Below are positions 1-5,365 of a stretch of DNA of 5,703 bases, in pieces. A program made the position numbers and the translations under genes. This DNA is from Methanobacterium sp. (lineage in GTDB: Archaea; Methanobacteriota; Methanobacteria; Methanobacteriales; Methanobacteriaceae): positions 1-5,703 of the forward strand of contig JAHKLP010000040.1 in the NCBI GenBank assembly GCA_020855015.1, in the 5' to 3' direction. How positions within the stretch are numbered: position 1 is the first letter of the stretch; every line of letters starts with the position of its first letter. The notes below the pieces were generated by a model that was given only the letters and a program-made list of their open reading frames with translations, made no database searches and was not told the origin of the DNA.

Positions 1-489
1 CCCTAAGACTCCTCCAGAATTTTCATCTCCATTCTCATTTCCACTTCCATCTCCCTTGTAAGTCAGGTCACCATCAGTTGAATCCCCACTTGATGTTCCT
101 TTCAGATCAACACTGATTATCTTTCCACTTTCCGGATTCACGTAGATGATACCCATACTGTTGCCATTTTTATCCTGTACATGCACAAACCAGGCATCCA
201 TTATCATCTCATATTTGCCTGTTTCCTCCATGGCATCCTGTTTAGCTTCACCGTACAGCACCCATTCCACTTCTCCGGTTTTGATAACTTTTACCTTGGC
301 TTTCCAATCAGTTTCAATATTTGGGTTTAAGGCAGTATAGGGCAAATTATGAGAATTTAGGTAGTCTTGTGCGATGGCTCTGGCTTGATTGGATTCTATG
401 TTTGGCCCTGAATCAGCATAAACCACACTTAACATTAAAAAAATAAGCATTCCTGTTAATAAAGTACATAAAATATTTTTTATTTCCAT
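1..489 (-). CDS. Exported PepSY-like domain protein, C-terminus cut by window edge
   Basis: An uninterrupted 163-codon frame runs from an ATG at 489 to the window edge, so the C-terminus is missing. A GGGGG ribosome site at 496-500 lies six bases before the ATG and supports this start. Residues 5-25 form a hydrophobic stretch ending in VVYA, consistent with a Sec signal peptide or an N-terminal membrane anchor. Residues 32-130 resemble PepSY-type domains: an early helix (SNQARAIAQDYL), then strands, with an aromatic WFVHV segment and a GIIYVNPESGKII ending, the usual layout of PepSY and related domains. From about residue 131 the chain becomes a Gly/Ser/Asp/Asn-rich linker, as is common before a surface anchor or a second domain. 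PepSY domains are often proposed to inhibit or modulate secreted peptidases. The gene lies 51 bases downstream of an exported M28 peptidase homologue on the same strand and is probably cotranscribed with it. The domain name is from pattern recognition only; the exported, partial nature is firmer. Confidence 0.7.
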   Translation of the reverse strand, partial: MEIKNILCTLLTGMLIFLMLSVVYADSGPNIESNQARAIAQDYLNSHNLPYTALNPNIETDWKAKVKVIKTGEVEWVLYGEAKQDAMEETGKYEMIMDAWFVHVQDKNGNSMGIIYVNPESGKIISVDLKGTSSGDSTDGDLTYKGDGSGNENGDENSGGVLG

Positions 490-540
490 CCTAAACCCCC
501 TTATTTTAATACTTCTATTATTTATGTAATATCAATTATT

Positions 541-1605
541 TTAAATTACTGTTCTGAATTGATTATAAAGAGTTATTGAGTTTATACTGTCATATACCAT
601 ATAAAGCACAGTTTCAAGTTGTTTTTGGAGTGATTCTTTATCCTTATTATTTTTTAAAAGATTCTCGTAATTGTCATTAATTGATAGGTATCCTGGAATT
701 TCTGTATCAGAGTTGTGGACTCCGGAAGTTAGGTTAGGATTCTGCATGCATGTAATGAATGTAGAGGGGATTTGGGCAATGGAAAAAGGCAGATAAACAT
801 GACTAATAGCACCCTCCCTGCCGTCAGAACTTTTACTAGCGAAAAAATCGATTTTTTGAGCATTTATCCCATGAAATCGAGCGTTCAAAACTAGAAAATC
901 AACAAAGAACTGATCATTTTCGGCATAATAATCTTTAGACACCACACAGGGGTCTCCTATACCAACGGCTTCTAGACTGATAACTGTAATGGTTTTATTA
1001 ACAGATTCCTGATTGGTAAGTATGTATTGGCGTGCTCCAACAAGATAGGGAAGATAAACTATTTGATAATAGGCATCAGGAGATAAGTGGCTTCTTTTGG
1101 GAGTTATGAGTGGAAATGTAAAACTATCTTCACTGGCACCGAAGCCAATAAGTTTAATAGTGTAAAAGGGTTTTTTATTTTTGTATTTTTGCGCCAAACC
1201 TATGAGAATTGCCAGTCCAGTTGCATCGTCATTAGCACCAGCAGTATAATTTCCAACAAGATAATCCTGTACTGTATCAAGATCTGCACAGATGATGATT
1301 TCTTTATCAGAAATGCCTTCTATGGTACCTATGACGTTATATGATGTTTTTATATCTTCAGAATTTAAAGAATAATATTTAAATTGTTGTATTTCAGTTT
1401 TAACACCATTATTCCTGAATTGATCAGCGAGATATTGGGCTGTTTTTTCTTCATTAGTAGAACCAGCAGGGCGGGGACCTATTTCACTGGAAATGTATTC
1501 TACATGTGATGCCATGTCTTCCTGGGCAAAAATACAATTTAATCCTACACTAATTGAACTGAGAATTAAGATTAAAATTAATAGAAATTTTAAGTTTTTA
1601 TACAT
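541..1605 (-). CDS. Secreted M28-family zinc peptidase homologue with altered metal ligands
   Basis: This 354-residue protein has a short N-terminal basic patch and a hydrophobic stretch (residues 6-27, ending CIFAQ), indicating export. The body follows the M28 aminopeptidase fold: an N-terminal helical segment with IGPRPAGS (42-49), which is typical of exported M28 proteins, then a core. Family landmarks in order are ADLDTV (107-112) where HxD is usual, GANDDATG (123-130, bridging Asp126), GASED (156-160, catalytic Glu159), LEAVG (211-215) and VHNSDTE (296-302, His297). The first metal-binding His is Asp108 and the third ligand, usually Glu, is Asp160. Glu212 at the fourth position is within family variation. 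Binding of two zinc ions and peptidase activity are therefore uncertain, although the catalytic Glu is retained. Possible substrates are extracellular peptides or cell-wall components; nothing in the sequence decides this. The ribosome site is weak (GAAG about seven bases before the ATG), and no better in-frame start is visible upstream. Confidence 0.85.
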   Translation of the reverse strand: MYKNLKFLLILILILSSISVGLNCIFAQEDMASHVEYISSEIGPRPAGSTNEEKTAQYLADQFRNNGVKTEIQQFKYYSLNSEDIKTSYNVIGTIEGISDKEIIICADLDTVQDYLVGNYTAGANDDATGLAILIGLAQKYKNKKPFYTIKLIGFGASEDSFTFPLITPKRSHLSPDAYYQIVYLPYLVGARQYILTNQESVNKTITVISLEAVGIGDPCVVSKDYYAENDQFFVDFLVLNARFHGINAQKIDFFASKSSDGREGAISHVYLPFSIAQIPSTFITCMQNPNLTSGVHNSDTEIPGYLSINDNYENLLKNNKDKESLQKQLETVLYMVYDSINSITLYNQFRTVI

Positions 1606-1644
1606 ATTAACTTCATTCCCTGAAAAAACTTATAATGCTAATTT

Positions 1645-1654
1645 TAAATTATAA
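1645..1654 (-). promoter_or_regulatory. Candidate TATA box for the M28 peptidase homologue gene
   Basis: Read on the minus strand the site is TTATAATTTA, about 45 bases before the start codon at 1605. Initiation about 25 bases downstream of the box would give a leader of roughly 20 bases. A second AT-rich match, CATTATAAG on the minus strand near 1630-1637, would give an almost leaderless transcript. The surrounding sequence is very AT-rich, so either match could be chance. Confidence 0.3.
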
Positions 1655-1763
1655 CAGATTAGTACTTTATGGTAAATCAAGGATTGAAATATTTTTAACC
1701 AGATTTGTGGAATTTTAATCATTATTTTTAGATGTAATGTTCGTTTTGTAATATGATTTTGAT

Positions 1764-1775
1764 AAATTATATATG
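1764..1775 (+). promoter_or_regulatory. TATA box for the CMD-like gene
   Basis: The string AAATTATATATG fits the methanogen TATA-box pattern. Its centre is about 53 bases before the ATG at 1824, which predicts initiation near 1796-1800 and a leader of about 25 bases that contains the AAGGGGATG ribosome site. The rest of the 218-base divergent region (1606-1823) is AT-rich spacer in which I see no gene, RNA or convincing operator. Confidence 0.5.
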
Positions 1776-1823
1776 AAAAAAAGAAGATAATAATATTAAT
1801 AAAGATTTAAAGGGGATGAAGAC

Positions 1824-2144
1824 ATGAAAGAAGACGTATTTTATGGTAAAGGAATGGCACATGTAAGAAAAGACTATCCTGACATTTTTAAAGCTGTTGT
1901 TGAACTAAATGAAGCAGCATTTACTGGTAAAGTATTGGATTACCGCACTCAGAAGTTAATTGCTCTGGGAATAACTGCTGCTGCATCTGATGATCGGGCT
2001 ATGAAAAAGCAGATGATGAGTGCCATGAAGGAATTTGATATTAGTCGGGATGAAATTGTCGATGTATTGAGGGTTGTTCTTTTAACATCTGGTAACCCAC
2101 CCTTCACCAAGGCTATGAAAATACTATATGACATCACAGAATAA
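1824..2144 (+). CDS. Carboxymuconolactone-decarboxylase-fold protein lacking redox cysteines
   Basis: A 106-residue all-helical protein of the AhpD/CMD superfamily. Recognisable parts are the N-terminal YGKGMAHVRKDYPDIFKAVVELNEAAF (residues 7-33), the helix LDYRTQKLIALGITAAAS (38-55) and the C-terminal DEIVDVLRVVLLTSGNPPFTKAMKIL (76-101). AhpD-type members carry a CxxC-xxxH motif directly after the LIALGIT helix; here that site reads SDDRAMKKQ (55-63) and the protein has no cysteine at all. It therefore cannot act as an AhpD-like disulfide peroxidase or reductase. Similar cysteine-free small CMD proteins are, from memory, common in methanogens, and their function is unknown. The start is supported by GGGG at 1812-1815, eight bases before the ATG, and by an upstream TATA box. 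The gene appears monocistronic: a T-rich terminator follows and the next gene is on the other strand. The family call is strong; the substrate is unknown. Confidence 0.85.
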   Translation: MKEDVFYGKGMAHVRKDYPDIFKAVVELNEAAFTGKVLDYRTQKLIALGITAAASDDRAMKKQMMSAMKEFDISRDEIVDVLRVVLLTSGNPPFTKAMKILYDITE

Positions 2145-2150
2145 TTATCA

Positions 2151-2169
2151 TTTCTTTTTTTAATGTTTT
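2151..2169 (+). terminator. T-rich archaeal terminator after the CMD-like gene
   Basis: Seven bases after the stop codon the plus strand reads TTTC, a run of seven T, AA, then GTTTT-like sequence, with no strong preceding hairpin. This matches the U-tract termination signals of euryarchaea. It lies in the convergent gap with the minus-strand regulator gene, whose own 3' end shows only a weak imperfect stem (CCCT/AGGG near 2191-2202). Confidence 0.5.
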
Positions 2170-2207
2170 CAAGAATTTAATTTACTTATACCCTATTGAG
2201 GGGTTCT

Positions 2208-2588
2208 TCATTTCCTTTCTAAAAATGACATGGTCATATTCCTTCTTTTTTCAAGTTCCTTTCTTTTAATCTCCAATTTCCTACTTTCTTTATAGGTATT
2301 TTCAATGGCTTTAACATATGTACTACCATCTTCGGTAAGGGAATAGGTACCATGGTGGACTTTCCTGATTAATCCGTTATCCTTTAATTTGGTTAGATGA
2401 TTAGCAAGTGCGGACTTTTTTAGATTCAATTTATCCAGGAGTGTTTGAAAGTTTAAAGGCCCTTCTAATAGTAATATTAGAATTTTAAACCTATTTGAGT
2501 TTCCAATAGTCTTTAAAATAGGGACAATTTCATCAAATGAATTTAAAAGAAACTCTTTTGATGAGTCTAGATCATTTTTTTTATCCAT
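2208..2588 (-). CDS. Winged-helix (ArsR-like) transcriptional regulator
   Basis: The 126-residue product has a winged helix-turn-helix at about residues 22-88: ILKTIGNSNRFKILILLLEG (helix 1 and entry), LNFQTLLDKLNL (helix 2), KKSALANHLTKLKDNGLIRKV (recognition helix and following strand), then the wing HHGTYSLTEDGSTYV. The order and the phrase SALANHLTKLKDNGLI are typical of ArsR/HTH_20-type regulators. Residues 95-118 form a highly charged helix (KESRKLEIKRKELEKRR) that probably dimerises as a coiled coil. No metal-binding cysteines or ligand domain are present. It is divergent from the GyrI/TrmO fusion gene with 198 bases between starts, so autoregulation and control of that neighbour is the natural inference. 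There is no Shine-Dalgarno site before the ATG; a TATA candidate about 27 bases upstream suggests a leaderless message. An ArsR-like class is preferred over MarR, but the two are hard to separate at this length. Confidence 0.85.
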   Translation of the reverse strand: MDKKNDLDSSKEFLLNSFDEIVPILKTIGNSNRFKILILLLEGPLNFQTLLDKLNLKKSALANHLTKLKDNGLIRKVHHGTYSLTEDGSTYVKAIENTYKESRKLEIKRKELEKRRNMTMSFLERK

Positions 2589-2610
2589 TGAATTGATTTT
2601 TTCTCTGGTT

Positions 2611-2620
2611 GGATAAAAAT
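2611..2620 (-). promoter_or_regulatory. Candidate TATA box of the winged-helix regulator (leaderless)
   Basis: Minus-strand ATTTTTATCC is preceded by the purine-rich AAAGGAAAG, which could serve as a BRE. Its centre is about 27 bases from the ATG at 2588, so transcription would begin at or within a few bases of the start codon. This fits the absence of a ribosome site before that ATG. Confidence 0.35.
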
Positions 2621-2707
2621 CTTTCCTTTAAATCATCTGGTGGGGTTTGTTTACTTAATTTCTTTGGTTTATCCTGACACAATAACAGCATAAATTCACT
2701 TTATTAT

Positions 2708-2720
2708 GGAATATTATTCC
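2708..2720. promoter_or_regulatory. 13-base palindrome, candidate operator in a divergent promoter
   Basis: GGAATATTATTCC is a perfect inverted repeat with six-base arms around a single central T. It lies 13 bases upstream of the TATA box of the GyrI/TrmO fusion gene and about 120 bases upstream of the regulator gene. The size and symmetry suit a dimeric winged-helix protein, and the position upstream of BRE/TATA would suit an activator or a mild repressor. In AT-rich DNA a palindrome this short can occur by chance. Confidence 0.3.
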
Positions 2721-2730
2721 TATAAAAAAT

Positions 2731-2740
2731 AAATTTATAT
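2731..2740 (+). promoter_or_regulatory. TATA box for the GyrI/TrmO fusion gene
   Basis: AAATTTATAT preceded by an A-rich stretch (2724-2729) is a good match to the methanogen BRE/TATA arrangement. Initiation about 25 bases downstream, near 2763, would leave a leader of about 25 bases containing the GGAGGT ribosome site. Confidence 0.55.
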
Positions 2741-2778
2741 GGGTTGACTTCCAGATGGTTATTTAATCATCCAAAAAA

Positions 2779-2784
2779 GGAGGT
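2779..2784 (+). promoter_or_regulatory. GGAGGT ribosome site that bears on the start choice
   Basis: A strong GGAGGT is followed by two consecutive in-frame ATG codons at 2787 and 2790. The gap is two bases to the first and five to the second. Five is the more usual spacing, so the second ATG may be the main start; the product differs by one methionine only. Confidence 0.6.
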
Positions 2785-2786
2785 CT

Positions 2787-3743
2787 ATGATGGAAATCAA
2801 ATTAAAAACCATTGAAGAAAAACAGGTGGCCAGCATATCTCATTTAGGGTTAGTAGAAGATATGGGGGAACTTATTGGAGAATTAACAGGTGGGGTTATT
2901 GCGAATGGATTAGAAATAGTCGAACCACCATTTGTAGTGTACTACACCAGTCCCATGGAAGTTCCACCAGAAAAAATGGAATATGATGTGGGTATCCCTT
3001 TCCAGGGAAAGGCAATTTCTGAGGGGAGAGTTAAGATAAGAATAATGCCTGCACACCATGTCTTAACCATAATCCATAAAGGTCCTTACCAGGAAATAGG
3101 ATCAGCTTACGGGATGATGATGGAACATGTCATGAAAGAAGATCACGAGATGATTGGCGCTCCAAGGGAATCATACCTCAACAGTCCGGAAGAAGTGCCT
3201 GAAAGTGAACTTTTAACCGAAATACAGTTCCCAGTGGTGAAAGGATCAGTTACGGGTGACTATGGTTCAAGCATAGAACTTTATGAAATCCCTGACGAGC
3301 CTGAAGCATACAAAATTAATAAAATTGGAACAGTTAAAAACAAAAATTCTCAAGCCTACTTGGAAATTTCAGAGCCATACAGGCCAGCATTAAAACATCT
3401 TAAGGACTTTAGTCATGTCATGGTCTTTTGGTGGGCAGATAATTCGGATAATGACAAATATCGAAGTGCCTTACGCACCAAACCCCCATATGCCACTAAT
3501 AAATCAACTGGTGTTTTTGCTACCCGTGCAGAGTATCGTCCCAACCCTCTTGCACTTACAACTTGTCAAATTATGAATGTTAATGAAAACGAGGGGATAA
3601 TCACAATTTCAGGCATTGATGCTTTTGACGGCACACCTATAATTGATCTAAAACCGTACATCCCGGCTTTTGACCGTGTTAAGGATCCAAAGCTTCCAAT
3701 ATGGCTTTCTTTCCTATGGCCAGAATGGAAAGGTGAATACTAA
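2787..3743 (+). CDS. GyrI-like effector-binding domain fused to TrmO/TsaA-type domain
   Basis: A 318-residue two-domain protein. Residues 4-150 form a GyrI-like small-molecule-binding domain: EIKLKTIEEKQVASISHLG opening, PFVVYYTSP (48-56), a second half with AHHVLTIIHKGPYQEIGSAYGMM (89-111) and the characteristic ending SYLNSPEEVPESELLTEIQFPV (129-150). Residues 175-318 match the TsaA/TrmO family, whose E. coli member methylates N6 of t6A37 in tRNA-Thr using S-adenosylmethionine. Landmarks are INKIGTV (177-183), LKDFSHVMVFWW (205-216), GVFATRAEYRPNPLALT (242-258) and DAFDGTPIIDLKPYIP (278-293). The segment between IGTV and the first FSH block is short and lacks the PRQ-type motif of E. coli TrmO, so methyltransferase activity is not assured. 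A linker of about 25 residues joins the halves. The gene has its own promoter and is divergent from a winged-helix regulator. Both domain calls are confident; the joint function is unknown. The start at 2787 is the longest; 2790 is equally possible. Confidence 0.88.
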   Translation: MMEIKLKTIEEKQVASISHLGLVEDMGELIGELTGGVIANGLEIVEPPFVVYYTSPMEVPPEKMEYDVGIPFQGKAISEGRVKIRIMPAHHVLTIIHKGPYQEIGSAYGMMMEHVMKEDHEMIGAPRESYLNSPEEVPESELLTEIQFPVVKGSVTGDYGSSIELYEIPDEPEAYKINKIGTVKNKNSQAYLEISEPYRPALKHLKDFSHVMVFWWADNSDNDKYRSALRTKPPYATNKSTGVFATRAEYRPNPLALTTCQIMNVNENEGIITISGIDAFDGTPIIDLKPYIPAFDRVKDPKLPIWLSFLWPEWKGEY

Positions 3744-3752
3744 AGAATATTA

Positions 3753-3789
3753 TTCATTAATGAAGTGTACTTGGATGAAGTGTATCCAA
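3753..3789. repeat. Cluster of palindrome, stem-loop and direct repeat
   Basis: Just after the fusion gene lie a perfect 12-base palindrome TTCATTAATGAA (3753-3764), a stem-loop with six-base arms TTGGAT/ATCCAA around a seven-base loop (3771-3789), and a direct repeat of ATGAAGTGTA at 3760-3769 and 3775-3784, 15 bases apart. No long T-run follows, so this is not a standard terminator. It could be an operator, an mRNA 3' structure or chance. Confidence 0.35.
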
Positions 3790-3833
3790 TAAATTAGATT
3801 AGATCATGTCAATATTTCAATAATACATTTTAC

Positions 3834-3846
3834 AGGAGGTGATCCT
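3834..3846 (+). promoter_or_regulatory. Complete Shine-Dalgarno sequence with no following gene
   Basis: AGGAGGTGATCCT is the exact complement of the usual 16S rRNA 3' end, and a longer match than any ribosome site before a gene here. The nearest ATG downstream, at 3860, opens only Met-Ser-Gln-stop, and no GTG or TTG frame of useful length starts at normal spacing. It is therefore an orphan: a relic of a lost gene, a tiny leader peptide signal or a ribosome-binding regulatory site. Confidence 0.5.
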
Positions 3847-3870
3847 AAAAATATAATTAATGTCTCAATA

Positions 3871-3880
3871 AATTTATAAT
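3871..3880 (+). promoter_or_regulatory. TATA box for the GyrI-like/glycosylase/GNAT operon
   Basis: AATTTATAAT lies about 60 bases before the ATG at 3935. Initiation near 3901 would give a leader of about 35 bases that includes the AAGGAAG ribosome site at 3920-3926. A second AT-rich string, AATTATATAC at 3906-3915, is too close to the ATG to serve. The 191-base gap before this operon otherwise contains only the repeat cluster and the orphan ribosome site. Confidence 0.45.
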
Positions 3881-3934
3881 AAGATGGTTTTATCCTCATT
3901 TGCGTAATTATATACTTTCAAGGAAGTAATATAA

Positions 3935-4474
3935 ATGAAATCCAAGCACGACCTACCAGAACCTAAAAAAATAGAAATAACTGGTGAAAAAACCCTAAAA
4001 TTAGTTGGTTGTGTTTATTATGGTGATCCGTTTCATTCCAGTGAGGAATGGAGTATAGAAAATGAAATTGGAATCCTTTGGAACCGTTTCTTTAGGTTAT
4101 GTCAAACTTACGGTGACATTCTTCAAGAAGAAGCTGTCAATGACTTTGCATATGAGGTTCACATCCAACCAGATGATTACAAGCAAACAGGGAAATTTTA
4201 TGTTTATGTAGGTATAGAAGTCAAAGAACTTGAAATAATGCCTGTAGAGATGTTTTGTAAGGTATTGCCAGCAACAAAATACGCTATATTCACTTTTAAG
4301 GGAGAAGACATGTTTAAAGGCTGTGAATACATATGGAATTATTGGCTTCCGGGGTCAGGTTATGAAGAAGCTCATCCTTTTATGGTCCAAGCCTACCATA
4401 AGAACCGATTTATGGGAATGGAAAACCCTGAATCTGAAGTTGATTTTTATGTGCCAGTTAAAAAACAGGATTAA
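3935..4474 (+). CDS. Stand-alone GyrI/Cass2-like effector-binding protein
   Basis: A 179-residue cytosolic protein with no signal peptide or membrane segment. It matches the AraC effector-binding/Cass2 form of the GyrI-like fold: a first half with LKLVGCVYYGDPFHSS (21-36) and the helix IENEIGILWNRFFRLC (41-56), then YEVHIQPDDYKQTGKFYVYVGIEVKELEIMP (73-103) and a second half with KVLPATKYAIFTFKG (109-123), the helix CEYIWNYWLPGSGYE (130-144) and the closing strand ENPESEVDFYVPVK (163-176). These proteins bind cationic or planar small molecules; some GyrI-like members hydrolyse cyclopropane-bearing genotoxins. No DNA-binding domain is present. AAGGAAG at 3920-3926, eight bases before the ATG, supports the start. 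It is the first gene of a probable operon, 31 bases before the glycosylase homologue. The ligand is unknown, and it is only distantly similar to the GyrI-like domain of the fusion protein upstream. Confidence 0.85.
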   Translation: MKSKHDLPEPKKIEITGEKTLKLVGCVYYGDPFHSSEEWSIENEIGILWNRFFRLCQTYGDILQEEAVNDFAYEVHIQPDDYKQTGKFYVYVGIEVKELEIMPVEMFCKVLPATKYAIFTFKGEDMFKGCEYIWNYWLPGSGYEEAHPFMVQAYHKNRFMGMENPESEVDFYVPVKKQD

Positions 4475-4505
4475 ATAAATTCATTATAAAGATAGGGGGA
4501 ATTAG

Positions 4506-5336
4506 ATGGGGTTAGAATTACCTGAGATAATAAACCTTTCCAAACAAATGGAAATAACCTTTAAGGGTAAAACTATAAGTGATATTATTCTGGGTGAGCG
4601 TTGTCAAAGTATAATTAAGCAGGGAATGTGCAATCTCAATAAAAGGAAGGATGAAGTTTTAAACAGTCCCATAAAATCAATAGAACCCCATGGGAAATGG
4701 ATTTTTATAGAATTTGAAAATGAAATATTTCTCTTGTTAGGGGAAGTAATAGGCAAATTTCTTTATCACCCTGATGCTGAACAGATTCCATCCGAATATC
4801 ATGTCCTTTTCATATTTGAAGATGGAACCGCATTAACGTTCCAATCCTCACTTTATGCCTTTTTGTTAGTTGTTAATGATAAACAATTAAATCAACATAA
4901 ATATGCTGGAAATGTGGGACCATCACCACTAAGCCATGAATTTAACTACCCTTATTTTGCTGATGTTCTTTCAAGGTATAAAAACAGGGGAATCAAAGGA
5001 GTTCTTAACCTGCAAAATGAAATTTCAGGATTAGGCAATGCTTACATCAATGATATATTATATGAATCTTGTATCCATCCTAAAATGAAGGTATCGTCCT
5101 TAGATGATAATAAAAAGGAGGAATTATACGAAAATATAATTAAAATAATTAAATTAGCAGTTAATGAGGGTGGAAGTTCCAGTGAATATAATTTATTCGG
5201 CAAAAACGGTAATTATGATAGGATAATGGATCAAAAAAGTAAGGATGTAAAATGCAAACGTTGTGGGACCAAAATCGTTAAAATGAATGTGCTTGGTTCA
5301 TCTTCTTACGTTTGTCCTGTCTGTCAGAAAATTTAA
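4506..5336 (+). CDS. Fpg/Nei-family DNA glycosylase homologue without N-terminal catalytic proline
   Basis: The 276-residue product shows the three-part Fpg/Nei layout: an N-terminal beta-sandwich beginning MGLELPEI, a helix-two-turn-helix region (about 140-220) with GIKGVLNLQNEISGLGNAYINDIL (162-185, DNA-contacting Asn178) and CIHPKMK, and a C-terminal zinc finger with Cys250, Cys253, Cys270 and Cys273 followed by QKI. The beta-hairpin lysine is probably Lys64 in HGKWIFIEF. In classical Fpg/Nei the chain begins Met-Pro-Glu-Leu-Pro-Glu and Pro2 forms the Schiff base with damaged DNA. Here Leu3 takes that place after an extra glycine, while Glu4 is kept. The zinc-finger arginine is replaced by Ser265 (LGSSSYVCPVC). 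From memory, bacterial 'MIELPE'-type relatives share these changes, so this looks like a distinct clade rather than a broken gene. The start is fixed by GGGGG at 4495-4499, six bases before the ATG. It lies between the Cass2-like and GNAT genes in one operon. DNA binding is likely; base excision is unproven. Confidence 0.85.
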   Translation: MGLELPEIINLSKQMEITFKGKTISDIILGERCQSIIKQGMCNLNKRKDEVLNSPIKSIEPHGKWIFIEFENEIFLLLGEVIGKFLYHPDAEQIPSEYHVLFIFEDGTALTFQSSLYAFLLVVNDKQLNQHKYAGNVGPSPLSHEFNYPYFADVLSRYKNRGIKGVLNLQNEISGLGNAYINDILYESCIHPKMKVSSLDDNKKEELYENIIKIIKLAVNEGGSSSEYNLFGKNGNYDRIMDQKSKDVKCKRCGTKIVKMNVLGSSSYVCPVCQKI

Positions 5337-5365
5337 TAATTGGATCGATTGGGGGGATGAATTGA

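Noticed and set aside
146..340. 64-codon plus-strand frame
   Set aside because: It lies opposite the exported PepSY-like gene, which has a ribosome site, a signal peptide and a recognisable fold; the plus-strand product is low-complexity Ser/Thr-rich and has no ribosome site.
1087..1344. 85-codon plus-strand frame
   Set aside because: It is antisense to the conserved M28 core, including the GANDDATG motif region, and resembles no family.
1606..1823. Riboswitch or small RNA in the divergent gap
   Set aside because: The region is AT-rich without stable stems or a known conserved core; only promoter-like elements could be supported.
1949..2137. 62-codon minus-strand frame
   Set aside because: It is antisense to the CMD-like gene, with no ribosome site or recognisable domain.
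2185..2204. Hairpin terminator for the minus-strand regulator gene
   Set aside because: Only a four-base CCCT/AGGG stem with no minus-strand T-run follows; too weak to annotate as a terminator.
4506..5336. Calling the gene mutM or nei
   Set aside because: The loss of the N-terminal proline and the zinc-finger arginine makes the canonical enzymatic name unsafe, so only the family is given.
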